11,377 nucleotides of DNA from Alistipes sp. GTDB lineage: Bacteria > Bacteroidota > Bacteroidia > Bacteroidales > Rikenellaceae. Where the stretch lies: the NCBI GenBank assembly GCA_017501025.1, contig JAFVXS010000058.1, forward strand, positions 1 through 11,377, in the 5' to 3' direction. Under the pieces are notes generated by a model. The model was not told the DNA's origin and made no database searches. It saw only the letters and a program-made list of their open reading frames with translations. The translations under genes were made by a program, and so were the position numbers. Shown in pieces: positions 1-7,951 of this stretch. The number at the start of each line of letters is the position of its first letter. Position 1 is the stretch's first letter.

Positions 1-18
1 TCATTATATTAAATTTTT

Positions 19-843
19 ATGAAAAAATTACTTAAATTTCTATCCATTACAGGTATCATCGCAACCTTTGCAATGATGGCTGCTTGTACCGATTCGGGTA
101 CCGACAAGGAGGATCCGACTCCGACTCCTAATCCAGAACCGGAGAATCCTCAACCAGAACTTACCTACTCGATGAGTGTTGCCCAGAAGGTAGTAAACCC
201 ATCGGATGCAACTTTTGAGCTATCGACCGAGAACATCTTATCGTATGCATACGTTGTTCAGGCAAAAGATGACGCTATCGAAGTTTTGCCTGATGTTGTT
301 CTTGCGACAGGTATTACAGGCACTTGCGACGAGGACGGTAAGACTCTTGTTACCGTATCGAAGTTGATGCCGGAGAGCAGCTATATCGTAAAATTCGTCG
401 GTATTCAATCCAACGAAGAGTTCTACAAAGATGTTATTCCTGTTGAGATTACCACCGGCAAATTTAATGGAGAGGTCACATTCTTCAATGTCGATTACCA
501 ATCAGTCTCTGTAAACATCCAGCTTCCAGAGGGTGCTATCAAAGAGGGCAACGTTGTTAAATGGAATATTTTTGACATTGTAACCCTCAATATGGAGGAG
601 GGTCAGATGACCGATGCCGAGCGTTTGAATATGCACGACAAGGTCTATGGACAATATTTTACAGACGAAGCAACTCTCACATTCAACGAGGAGAATAACT
701 GGTTTACCCCACCGGCAGAGTTCGCTAGCGGTGAGGATGATTTGGTTGCTCGCTACTATCCGCTCTCACCAGGCCAGCCTACTATCCTTATGCTTGGAGA
801 GTTCCAATACAATCCTATCGAGTCGGATTGGCGTGCAGGCTAG
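19..843 (+). CDS. N-terminal part of a large surface lipoprotein, ended by an in-frame amber codon
   Basis: This frame encodes 274 residues and begins with a lipoprotein signal: a Lys-rich start, a hydrophobic stretch to about residue 20, and the lipobox MAAC with Cys23. The residues after Cys23 are Ser/Asp/Glu-rich, resembling the Bacteroidota lipoprotein export signal. A Pro/Glu-rich linker covers about residues 32-47. Two beta-rich stretches follow (about 48-147 and 150-270) that look like fibronectin III or Ig-like modules, with no catalytic motif. The frame ends at a TAG (841-843). The same frame then continues open for 640 codons, so this is most likely the front of one 915-codon gene and not a complete protein. 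If the stop is real, the product would be an exported lipoprotein carrying only the first modules. The function is unknown. The ATG at 19 is the only start that preserves the signal peptide. Confidence 0.8.
   Translation: MKKLLKFLSITGIIATFAMMAACTDSGTDKEDPTPTPNPEPENPQPELTYSMSVAQKVVNPSDATFELSTENILSYAYVVQAKDDAIEVLPDVVLATGITGTCDEDGKTLVTVSKLMPESSYIVKFVGIQSNEEFYKDVIPVEITTGKFNGEVTFFNVDYQSVSVNIQLPEGAIKEGNVVKWNIFDIVTLNMEEGQMTDAERLNMHDKVYGQYFTDEATLTFNEENNWFTPPAEFASGEDDLVARYYPLSPGQPTILMLGEFQYNPIESDWRAG
841..843 (+). other. In-frame amber (TAG) codon interrupting the lipoprotein gene
   Basis: The reading frame before and after this codon is the same. Translation across it reads DWRAG-stop-GPGYYDWCFN and then runs on for more than 600 codons. 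One base change would remove it (for example CAG or GAG to TAG). TAG also ends three complete genes here (tlpA-like at 3324, Omp28-like at 6439, and the oxidoreductase at 6514 on the minus strand), which argues against genome-wide reassignment of TAG. A recent nonsense mutation, a sequencing or assembly error, or local readthrough all remain possible. Confidence 0.9.
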
Positions 844-873
844 GGACCCGGTTATTATGACTGGTGTTTCAAT

Positions 874-2766
874 ATGGAGTCCTATTTGAATGACTACTAC
901 AAATACAATGGCAAAGTTGATCAGTCTAAATATTGGACCGGTTACCACAAACGTGTTCCATTTACCGTTAAAGAGCCGGGAGAGTTGGGCGTTATACCAG
1001 ATATTGACATCAACCTTACGCCAAAGGGTACCGGCAGTATCGACGTAACATTCAAGGAGGGTATGGCATACTGCTGTGTCTCTGTTCTTGACGAGCCAAC
1101 ATTCAAAGACTACTTAATGCCGGCTCTCAACAACGATAAATCGTTGCTCCCGTGGTACAACACTTCATATAATGCATTTATGAACATAGGTGCCATCTCT
1201 TTGTTCGAGAGCACGCCGCTGATTGCAGAGAAAAACTACTATTTGGAGCGTGACGTAAACTATATTCTGATGGTTTCGTCTCTCAACGAGGATGGTTCGA
1301 AGCGTTCATTCTACGAGAGAAAATTCCAGTTGCCACAGCCAAAACTTCCTGCACCGGTTGCACAGATAACCGCTGTTCCAAACCCTGAAACAGGTAAGAG
1401 TTCCGACTCTTCGGTTTGGTTTAACCTCCGTGCAGTAAATGGCGATGCAGAAGAGGTTCGCTACATTGCAAACTACGAGCGTGAGTGGATGGCTATGCAA
1501 AATCAATACACCAAGGCCGGCTACACCGAGCAAGAGGCTCTGTTAATGATGTTGCAGCAGTATGGTGGCTATATCCCTGAAAAGGGTTCGACCGACAAGA
1601 CCGAGCTTAATCAGATTAACTCTGCCGAGGGTTTGACTATCGAGTTCTCGTCGCGTGCCGATGCAAACAACATTTGCGGTTTTGTTGTGTTCAACAAAGA
1701 AGGCACACCTTCGGAGGTTGTTTTGGCACAGTCTCGCACCGACAAAGAGCCTGCTGCAACACCTATCGCTTCGACCCTCTACGAGGATTTGAAGGGTGAT
1801 TGGACACTCTCTGCAACCGTAACCGGACAGGAGTACGTGAACAACGTTCTCACTCCATTTACCCGCGAGCACTCTTCGGATGTTACAATTGGCGATATTT
1901 CGTATGAGACAACTCTTCCGGAGGAGGTTTATATGATTTACAGCCGTCAGGGTATGGATAAGGATGAGGTTGATGCAATCTATTCACAATTCTGTACCGC
2001 TATCGATGAGTTTAACGAGAATACTCGTGCTCAAAATCGCATCCTCTGTCAGGGATTCGACTTCGAGACAAGCAGCTACGGAGGTGTAAGTTATGCAGCA
2101 TTCAGCAATCCATACGAGTTGTTTATCAGTCCAGACTATTCGGGCTACAACTACGAATCGCCAATCTATGACTTTGGTCCAAAGTGGTATTTCCAGGTAC
2201 AAGAGGGTGGTACAAGCGTTGCTGTTCCTTTCAATGTAAACTATTTCGCACCTGCGGCACAATGGCTCTATTACGTATATCAATTGATGCCTGTCGGCCA
2301 AGATGGTTATCTCCCTTATGTACGAGATGAATACAGCAAGGTGCAGACCGGTTTCTGTCCTGTTGAGATTTCGGACGACAAGAACACCATTACAATCAAA
2401 CCGTATGTTCACACCGACGGTAAATCGTACTACCTCACCCTCTGTCGTTTCTTTGAATCGCAGGGACAGGTACAAGTTCCGTTGAGAATAGTTTCGGATA
2501 TCGTAATGACTCGTAAGTCCTCTGCGGCTCCTGCTGCGGCAAAGGTTGCTACGAACTCAAAGGTTGAGTGCAGCACATTCGCTACCGGCAAGCCTATCGT
2601 ACAGAAGAGGGCTCGTTGGACAAGCCGTACAGCATTCAACACTTCGGCAAAGATTGTGAAACCTACGCCTCGTACGTTCCGCCCAATCAACTCCGAGATA
2701 TTCCAGCAGAATGTGAAGAACTACATCAAGCATATTCACGGCGAAGATGTTAAATCGATTCGTTAA
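874..2766 (+). pseudogene. C-terminal part of the amber-split lipoprotein
   Basis: This 630-residue stretch is in the same frame as the upstream lipoprotein fragment and is open from directly after the TAG at 841-843; 874 is merely the first ATG. It has no signal peptide of its own, so if translated independently it would stay in the cytoplasm. The content is beta-rich and Tyr/Pro-rich, as in Bacteroidales surface lipoproteins: further Ig or fibronectin-like segments, a Gln/Met-rich helical insert (about residues 195-235), and a segment starting DLKGDWTLSATV that could be a separate beta-barrel or sandwich domain. The last 80 or so residues, from about 548, are Ala-rich and then strongly basic, unlike the acidic rest. 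No known enzyme motif is seen. The intact coding sequence downstream of the stop suggests very recent inactivation or readthrough. Its position before the tlpA-like gene suggests a functional link, but this is inference. Confidence 0.7.
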
Positions 2767-2781
2767 TTTTAGATAACTTTA

Positions 2782-2815
2782 TGGCAGAAACTCTCCTGCG
2801 GGGGAGTTTCTGTCA
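2782..2815 (+). terminator. Strong hairpin between the lipoprotein gene and the tlpA-like gene
   Basis: An inverted repeat forms a 15-bp stem (2782-2796 with 2801-2815), including two G-U pairs, closed by a 4-base TGCG loop. It lies 15 bases after the lipoprotein stop and 20 bases before the next start codon. No T-run follows (the next bases are ATTATAAC), so it may be an imperfect terminator, a processing or stability element, or an attenuator lowering expression of the downstream genes. No convincing Bacteroides-type promoter lies between it and the next gene. Confidence 0.6.
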
Positions 2816-2835
2816 ATTATAACACGACAGACAAA

Positions 2836-3324
2836 ATGAAGAGATTTTTTTTGATGCTGATCCTTTCGCTCTTTGCTGTTGCAGGTTTATCGGCACAGAC
2901 ACTGCCCGATATACAAGTCGAAACGCAAGAGGGCGAAATAGTATCGGTACGCGACTTGGTAGGCAAAAAACCGCTGATTATCTGTTATTGGTCGATTGCC
3001 TGCAAGCCTTGTATTCAGGAGTTAAACGCCATCAACGACCAAATTGAAGATTGGCAAAAGGAGGCTACATTCGAGGTTGTTGCCGTATCGGTTGATGATG
3101 CTCGATTGAAGGCAACCGCAAAGGCAAAAGCCGCTTCGCTCGGTTGGGAGTTCACCTGTATCTATGACTCGAACCAATCGCTCAAACGTGCTATGAATGT
3201 TTCGCTTACACCTCATAGCTTCGTGGTCGATAAGAGTGGCAAGATAGTTCTCTCCCATTCGGGTTATACACCGGGTAGCGAGCAGTTACTTATCGACAAG
3301 GTTGTCGAAATCTCTAAAAAATAG
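2836..3324 (+). CDS. TlpA-like periplasmic thioredoxin-fold protein
   Basis: The product is 162 residues with a cleavable signal peptide (hydrophobic to about residue 18, likely cut after LSA at residue 20), so it should act in the periplasm. It has the TlpA/ResA/AhpC-TSA layout: a beta strand, then WSIACKPC with the redox Cys pair C56-K-P-C59, a helix rich in Glu/Asp, a strand reading VVAVSVDD, and the cis-proline region LTPHSFVVD (Pro126). Such proteins reduce or exchange disulfides in exported proteins. At this length it is a single domain with no membrane anchor. It is followed after 6 nt by the barrel gene and then by the Omp28-like gene, so the three are probably co-transcribed; both neighbours carry cysteine motifs that could be its substrates. 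The family call is secure. The substrate is inferred. Confidence 0.92.
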   Translation: MKRFFLMLILSLFAVAGLSAQTLPDIQVETQEGEIVSVRDLVGKKPLIICYWSIACKPCIQELNAINDQIEDWQKEATFEVVAVSVDDARLKATAKAKAASLGWEFTCIYDSNQSLKRAMNVSLTPHSFVVDKSGKIVLSHSGYTPGSEQLLIDKVVEISKK

Positions 3325-3330
3325 CCCGTT

Positions 3331-4959
3331 ATGAAGCATATATCACTACTTCTTCTGCTCGTTGCATTTGTTACGTCGAGCCTATCGGCACAAATCAATG
3401 TGGGCAAAGGTCAGATTTCGGGCAGCATAGAGACCAACAACATCGTCTATATCAACGATAGTGGTCTGAACACCCCTGCTCCGGAGGGTCACTTCGGCTC
3501 GAACACATACGTAAAGGTCGATTACACATACAAGCGTTTTTCGGTAGGCCTGCAAGGCGAGGCATTTCTGCCGGCTCTGCAAGGCTATGAGATAGCCACT
3601 CCAAACAACGATGCACAGTTCTGTCTCGGCTCAAAGTATATTCAGTGGAACGATAAATACTTCACAGTCTTGGCAGGCGATGTCTATGATCAATGGGGTA
3701 ACGGACTTATTATGCGTACGTACGAAGATCGCCAGCTCGGCTTTAACAATGCGTTGGAGGGTGGTCGCATCGAGGTACGCTACAACCAATACTTCTCGGT
3801 ACGAGGTGTATATGGTCGTCCTCGACTCTATGCTATGCGTAGCCAATGCAGCGGCTCACGATTCTATGCGGAGTATCTCGACGATACCTGGGTAGGTGGT
3901 GCCGATGTATCTATCTCTTTGGGCGATATCTTCCGTTTGAAAAACACAATGCTCACCATTGAGGGTAGTTACGTAAATCGTAACGCTTCGCACCTCGTGC
4001 CAAATGTGGACCTCGCAGCCAAAGGTTTGACCTCTCGCAGTATGAATATGTACTCTGCACGTTTGAACTTCGGCTACAAAGGTTTCTCGTTGCGTGGCGA
4101 GTATGTCCACAAGGATAAGGACTTATCGCTGATATCGATGGAGCAGGCACGTTGCGGCAAGGCTGCTTTGGCAGAGGTTATGTTCAGCTACAAGACGTTG
4201 AGCATTACAGGTACAGCCCGTATGCTCGACAATATGGGTACATTGCTGACCTTCAAGAACCAAAGCACAGGCAATACGCTCAACTATCTGCCCGCTTTGA
4301 CTCGTCAATATACCTATATGCTCGCCAATCTGAACCCTTACCAGGTAAATGTCGAGGGCGAGATTGGTGCACAGGGCGATATATACTACTCGTTGCGTAA
4401 CCCTTCGGACCGCCACCGCTATTGGAACTTCCACATAAACTACTCGACCTACTTTACGCTCCACAAAAACCAGAGTGTATCGGGCGAGCGTGAGCGTCTG
4501 TGGCAGGACCTCAACTTCGATATCGAGCGTCAGTGGAATCGCCGTTTGAAGACGACATTCCTCTTCTCGTTCCAAGAGTGGAATCCATATCACGGTGCGT
4601 ACCACCGTACCTACGTCTCGAATATCTTTGTGGCAGATGTGCAGTACAAATTCGACCGCAAAAAGTCGTTGCGTGTCGAGGCTCAATATCTGCTCTCGGA
4701 TGAATATGAGGGCGATTGGGTAGCAGGTTTGGTAGAGTTCAACCTCGCACCGCATTGGAGTTTCTACGTCAGCGATATGTACAATATCGACACCACAAAG
4801 AAGAACTACTACTCGGTAGGTGCCTCTTATACGCTCCGTCGCACCCGCTTCCAATTGAGTTTTGGCCGCAACCGTGCAGGCTACATCTGTTCGGGTGGCG
4901 TATGCCGATTCTCGCCTGAATATACGGGTGTAAACCTTATGATTACTTCGTCGTTCTAA
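3331..4959 (+). CDS. DUF6029-type outer-membrane beta-barrel protein
   Basis: The 542-residue product has a signal peptide (MKHISLLLLLVAFVTSSLSA, cut near residue 20). After it come many short alternating hydrophobic/aromatic strands separated by polar turns, ending in Phe, as expected for an outer-membrane barrel. The N-terminal INVGKGQISGSIETN segment and the C-terminal motif with C520-SGGV-C525 followed by Arg resemble my recollection of the Bacteroidota DUF6029 family; I cannot check the profile. No enzymatic residues are evident. It sits 6 nt after the tlpA-like gene and 4 nt before the Omp28-like gene, so all three probably form one transcript. The conserved-looking Cys pair in the last extracellular turn could form a disulfide handled by the TlpA-like protein. 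The role, whether pore, receptor or scaffold, is unknown. Confidence 0.8.
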   Translation: MKHISLLLLLVAFVTSSLSAQINVGKGQISGSIETNNIVYINDSGLNTPAPEGHFGSNTYVKVDYTYKRFSVGLQGEAFLPALQGYEIATPNNDAQFCLGSKYIQWNDKYFTVLAGDVYDQWGNGLIMRTYEDRQLGFNNALEGGRIEVRYNQYFSVRGVYGRPRLYAMRSQCSGSRFYAEYLDDTWVGGADVSISLGDIFRLKNTMLTIEGSYVNRNASHLVPNVDLAAKGLTSRSMNMYSARLNFGYKGFSLRGEYVHKDKDLSLISMEQARCGKAALAEVMFSYKTLSITGTARMLDNMGTLLTFKNQSTGNTLNYLPALTRQYTYMLANLNPYQVNVEGEIGAQGDIYYSLRNPSDRHRYWNFHINYSTYFTLHKNQSVSGERERLWQDLNFDIERQWNRRLKTTFLFSFQEWNPYHGAYHRTYVSNIFVADVQYKFDRKKSLRVEAQYLLSDEYEGDWVAGLVEFNLAPHWSFYVSDMYNIDTTKKNYYSVGASYTLRRTRFQLSFGRNRAGYICSGGVCRFSPEYTGVNLMITSSF

Positions 4960-4963
4960 AACA

Positions 4964-6439
4964 ATGCGAGATATGAATAGACTTATTAAAATATTATACG
5001 TTATCGTTGCCGCACTCCTTTCGTTTACTTCGTGTTTGAAGGGCGACGGTGTGGATTTTGACGGTGCTATCGAGAAGGGCTTTGTTGTCGGCGTTACAGC
5101 AACATCCATTGCTGCCGATGGTAAAGACTACTCCACACTCGTTGCTACATTCAACAACCAACCGATTGCGGCAGAAGAGCTGACAATCTACGATGCAACA
5201 ACCGACCAGCCTGTGGAGTGGGATAATCTGACATTCTCATCGCTTGTTGCCGGCGAGTATCAATTCTATGTAACATATACCGACGCAGAGGGTGTCACGC
5301 ACAAGTCCGAAATCATTATCATCAACGTTGTGGCAAAAATCAACCTCGACACGTTGGACGAGAAGGGTCTGACTGCTCGCGTAACGACAAATGTCATAGA
5401 GACAGGCAAGGGCGAGGCGATATTTATCATCCGCTATAACGGCAGTGTACTCACAGGCGAAGAGTTGGCAAAGGTTAAGGTCTATACGGTCGATGATTCG
5501 GGTCAAAACCAGAGCATCACGCTCGACACCGATGCGGAGTATGGGTTGTTGTGCTACACCTCGAATGTCTCCGACATAAAACGCTTCTGGTTCTCGTACA
5601 AGACATCGAGCACAATTAACACGGTATTGAAAGTGACAACCGTTACATTCCCTATACCATCGCGACCTATCGACAGCAACCCTGCATCGACGACATTCAA
5701 CTATCGAGCAATGTTTGCACAATTTACGAGTCTGACCTGCGGTGTCTGTCCACAACTTTTGTGTGCTTTCGAGACTTTGGCAGAGGATAGCGAGTATGGC
5801 AAGCATTTTACGTTTGCTGCTATTCACTCATCCGACAATATTGCAAATACCGAATCTGAAAAGATGTCAAGCGATTACAACATATCGTCATTCCCAGTGG
5901 TGCTTTGCAACCTCAACGCCTCAATCAATGGCAGCTACGGCTATGCACAAGACCTCGCAAACATCAAGGGTCTTATCGACAGCGGTAAGGCAAACCCTTG
6001 CAAGGCTGCAATTGCTGCCCGCACATCATTCGACGGCAAAACATTGTTGGTACGTACAGCAATCAAGGTTGCCGAAAATGGCGAGTACAGAGTTGGTGCG
6101 TGGGTTTTGGAGAACGATGTATATGGCATACAGACCAATTACAACCCTAGTACGGCGACCGAACTCGGCTACAACCTCAACTACCACAGAGGTGTAGTGC
6201 GTTCCATCAACTCTATACAATCGGGACGTAACTATACGGGCTACGACCTCGGTACCATTATCAAGGGCGACACCGTCGAGCATCTCTTCGATATCGCTAT
6301 TGACGAGGGTTGGGTGGCAAACAACTGTCAGGTATTGCTCTTCGTTACCGCAAAGCAGAACAATGGCAACTACGTTGTGGTAAATTCGATAATGACGCCA
6401 TCGTTAGAACAGGGCGTAGATTTCGAGTATGCCAAGTAG
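4964..6439 (+). CDS. Omp28-like lipoprotein with a thioredoxin-like CGVC motif
   Basis: The 491-residue product starts with a hydrophobic segment ending in the lipobox-like FTSC (Cys24), giving a lipid-anchored envelope protein. Residues about 30-125 and 130-225 look like two Ig-like beta domains. From about residue 247 comes an Omp28-related region: FAQFTSLTCGVCP (C259, C262), a helix, the strand FTFAAIHSS, and SSFPVVLCN, which matches a thioredoxin cis-Pro strand. The C-terminal 150 residues are beta-rich. Omp28-type proteins are outer-membrane-associated in Porphyromonas and relatives, with poorly defined function. ATG at 4973 (residue 4) is an alternative start that would leave a more typical signal; 4964 is kept because of the 4-nt gap to the previous gene. 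It is the last gene of the operon and is followed by a symmetric terminator. Confidence 0.85.
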   Translation: MRDMNRLIKILYVIVAALLSFTSCLKGDGVDFDGAIEKGFVVGVTATSIAADGKDYSTLVATFNNQPIAAEELTIYDATTDQPVEWDNLTFSSLVAGEYQFYVTYTDAEGVTHKSEIIIINVVAKINLDTLDEKGLTARVTTNVIETGKGEAIFIIRYNGSVLTGEELAKVKVYTVDDSGQNQSITLDTDAEYGLLCYTSNVSDIKRFWFSYKTSSTINTVLKVTTVTFPIPSRPIDSNPASTTFNYRAMFAQFTSLTCGVCPQLLCAFETLAEDSEYGKHFTFAAIHSSDNIANTESEKMSSDYNISSFPVVLCNLNASINGSYGYAQDLANIKGLIDSGKANPCKAAIAARTSFDGKTLLVRTAIKVAENGEYRVGAWVLENDVYGIQTNYNPSTATELGYNLNYHRGVVRSINSIQSGRNYTGYDLGTIIKGDTVEHLFDIAIDEGWVANNCQVLLFVTAKQNNGNYVVVNSIMTPSLEQGVDFEYAK

Positions 6440-6455
6440 CTCGTCACTCAATGCA

Positions 6456-6493
6456 AAAAAAGGTTGCCAACATTCGCTGTGGCAACCTTTTTT
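6456..6493. terminator. Bidirectional intrinsic terminator between convergent genes
   Basis: An inverted repeat of 14 bp (6456-6469 with 6480-6493) encloses a 10-base loop. The stem core is GGTTGCCA/TGGCAACC, flanked by A-runs on one side and T-runs on the other. The T-run after the stem on either strand gives a classical rho-independent terminator in both directions. It serves the Omp28-like operon on the plus strand and the FAD oxidoreductase transcript on the minus strand, whose stop codon is at 6514-6516. Confidence 0.92.
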
Positions 6494-6513
6494 GTTCTAT
6501 ATATGCAGGAGGT

Positions 6514-7815
6514 CTAATCAAAGAGTTCGATACCCTGCTCCGTCATTCGCTGTTGCAGAGCCCGTACATCGAGTTGGCGAGGTGTGCATCCACCCTCGCA
6601 GCACATTGCAGCCGCAATACCTACCGCCTCGCCCATAGCCATACATATCGACATCACGCGATACGATGCGTGGGCACGATGCGTACCCGATATACAACGA
6701 CCTGCCGTATATAAGTTCTCGACACCTTGTGGCGTAAAACAGCGATAAGGCAAATCGTATGGCTCACAATATTGGATATGCTCCTCTGCCTGACCAGCCC
6801 CCACAGGGTTGTGAATATCGACTACAAACTCGGCACGATGCACTATCACATCGTCGAAACGTTTGCCGACAGCCAACTCTTCTGCCGTCACCACATAGTC
6901 GCCAATCACACGACGAGTTTCGCGAACACCCGTAGTCGTACCACTCGATTTGCAACGGCACTGCTCATAGCCCGGAAGATTCTCGTGGAAAAATCCCATC
7001 AGCAACTGCATCTGACGACGCAGAGCAAGGTCGGCTTTGAAAATCTGTGACGGCTGGGTCATATCAACACCATTCATCTGTGTCGTATTAACCTGTCGCT
7101 CGCCCTTGCGTACGGTAGGGTGCAGACGTACCGCTGCCAAATTGGACGGCAACCGCCCATCCGAAGCACAACGCTTGCAGAAATCGAGAAAACGCTCGCC
7201 ATTCATCTCCACATTATCGACATCGCCAATGCAGATAATGCCTCGCTCTTCATCGACATTATCGATGGTAAACTCCAAAGTCACAGGCTGCATCAAACCA
7301 TCGTCACGTCCCTTCGCTGTTGGAGCACCTGCCAAATAGGCAACCAAACCATCGCCCGTGCAATCGACCGTAATGGTCGCAGCAAGAGCAAACATTCCGT
7401 CATTCGACGAGACAACAACTCCTCGTATCGTCGTCGCCTCCATTACCACATCGCACAACGTGGTTTGCAGATAGACCGTTACGCCGGCATCGTCGAGCAA
7501 CTCTGCCAAGCGGCACTTTGCCAACTCGAAGTCGTGGGCACAACCTGTCTCGCCAATCATATCATTCGCAGGAACACCCAACAACCTTACAATCTCATCA
7601 CGCATCGTACCCTTGCCGACCATTCCGAGAATCGGACCAACATAGCCCGCCGTAAGATTGCCACCGACCACTCCATAGCGTTCTACGATGGCAACACGTC
7701 GTCCCTGTCGTGCTGCCGCCACAGCAGCACAGATACCCGCAGGGCCTGCACCAACAACGATGACGTCGTAGGTTTCACGCACCTCGACCTTGCGGTTTAG
7801 ACTCACATTTTTCAT
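6514..7815 (-). CDS. FAD-dependent oxidoreductase (FAD_oxidored family)
   Basis: The 433-residue protein begins with a Rossmann dinucleotide-binding strand, YDVIVVGAGPAGICAAVAAA (GxGxxG at Gly22-24-27), and the acidic residue Glu45 in AIVERYG that would bind the FAD ribose. Further family hallmarks are GGNLTAGYVGP near residue 55, TVDCTGDGLVAYLAG in the middle, GVRETRRVIGDY, and a C-terminal AGRCISGTHRAHASYRVM, where the second FAD contact lies. This matches FAD-dependent oxidoreductases of the PF12831 type; the substrate cannot be told. No signal peptide is seen, so it is cytoplasmic. The frame can be extended back to 7872, but that would run into the tRNA, so the ATG at 7815 is chosen. It begins 24 nt after the tRNA-Leu on the same strand with no separate promoter visible, and ends at the shared terminator. 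Confidence 0.9.
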   Translation of the reverse strand: MKNVSLNRKVEVRETYDVIVVGAGPAGICAAVAAARQGRRVAIVERYGVVGGNLTAGYVGPILGMVGKGTMRDEIVRLLGVPANDMIGETGCAHDFELAKCRLAELLDDAGVTVYLQTTLCDVVMEATTIRGVVVSSNDGMFALAATITVDCTGDGLVAYLAGAPTAKGRDDGLMQPVTLEFTIDNVDEERGIICIGDVDNVEMNGERFLDFCKRCASDGRLPSNLAAVRLHPTVRKGERQVNTTQMNGVDMTQPSQIFKADLALRRQMQLLMGFFHENLPGYEQCRCKSSGTTTGVRETRRVIGDYVVTAEELAVGKRFDDVIVHRAEFVVDIHNPVGAGQAEEHIQYCEPYDLPYRCFTPQGVENLYTAGRCISGTHRAHASYRVMSICMAMGEAVGIAAAMCCEGGCTPRQLDVRALQQRMTEQGIELFD

Positions 7816-7839
7816 TTGATTTGCTTTAAAAAGATGTAG

Positions 7840-7925
7840 TACTCGGAGCGGGAATTGAACCCGCACGGGCATTACTGCCCACAGGATTTTAAGTCCGGCG
7901 TGTCTACCAATTCCACCATCCGAGC
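7840..7925 (-). tRNA. tRNA-Leu (anticodon UAA)
   Basis: On the minus strand the 86-base sequence folds into a full cloverleaf with a long variable arm, as in Leu tRNAs. It has an acceptor stem GCTCGGA/TCCGAGT (with a G1-U72 wobble), the D arm GGTGGAATTGGTAGACAC, an anticodon loop CTTAAAA giving UAA at positions 34-36, a variable stem GGGCA/TGCCC, and a T arm GCGGG/CCCGC with loop TTCAATT. The discriminator is A73, as expected for leucine, and CCA is not encoded. One C-U mismatch is seen in the second pair of the anticodon stem (28-42). The A36-A37-A38 sequence is the substrate signature for MiaA, whose gene lies just upstream. Confidence 0.96.
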
Positions 7926-7951
7926 AACACGCATTTGCTGTGAAAGCGATG

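Noticed and set aside
841..843. Genome-wide reassignment of TAG to an amino acid (as in some Bacteroidales phages)
   Set aside because: Several intact genes in this window end in TAG at positions where their families normally end, so TAG acts as a stop here. Local suppression is still possible.
2767..2835. Riboswitch-like leader before the tlpA-like gene
   Set aside because: Only one simple hairpin is visible in under 70 bases, with no conserved junctions or alternative stem, so a riboswitch is not supported.
4123..5109. 328-codon open frame on the minus strand across the DUF6029-type/Omp28 junction
   Set aside because: It is antisense to two well-supported genes, its translation is Val/Ile/Arg/Thr-rich without a recognisable domain, and it would cross the real gene boundary. 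It reflects codon bias of the plus-strand genes.
7120..7800. 226-codon open frame on the plus strand inside the FAD oxidoreductase
   Set aside because: The minus strand has clear GxGxxG and other family motifs. The plus-strand frame shows no domain and has an atypical composition.
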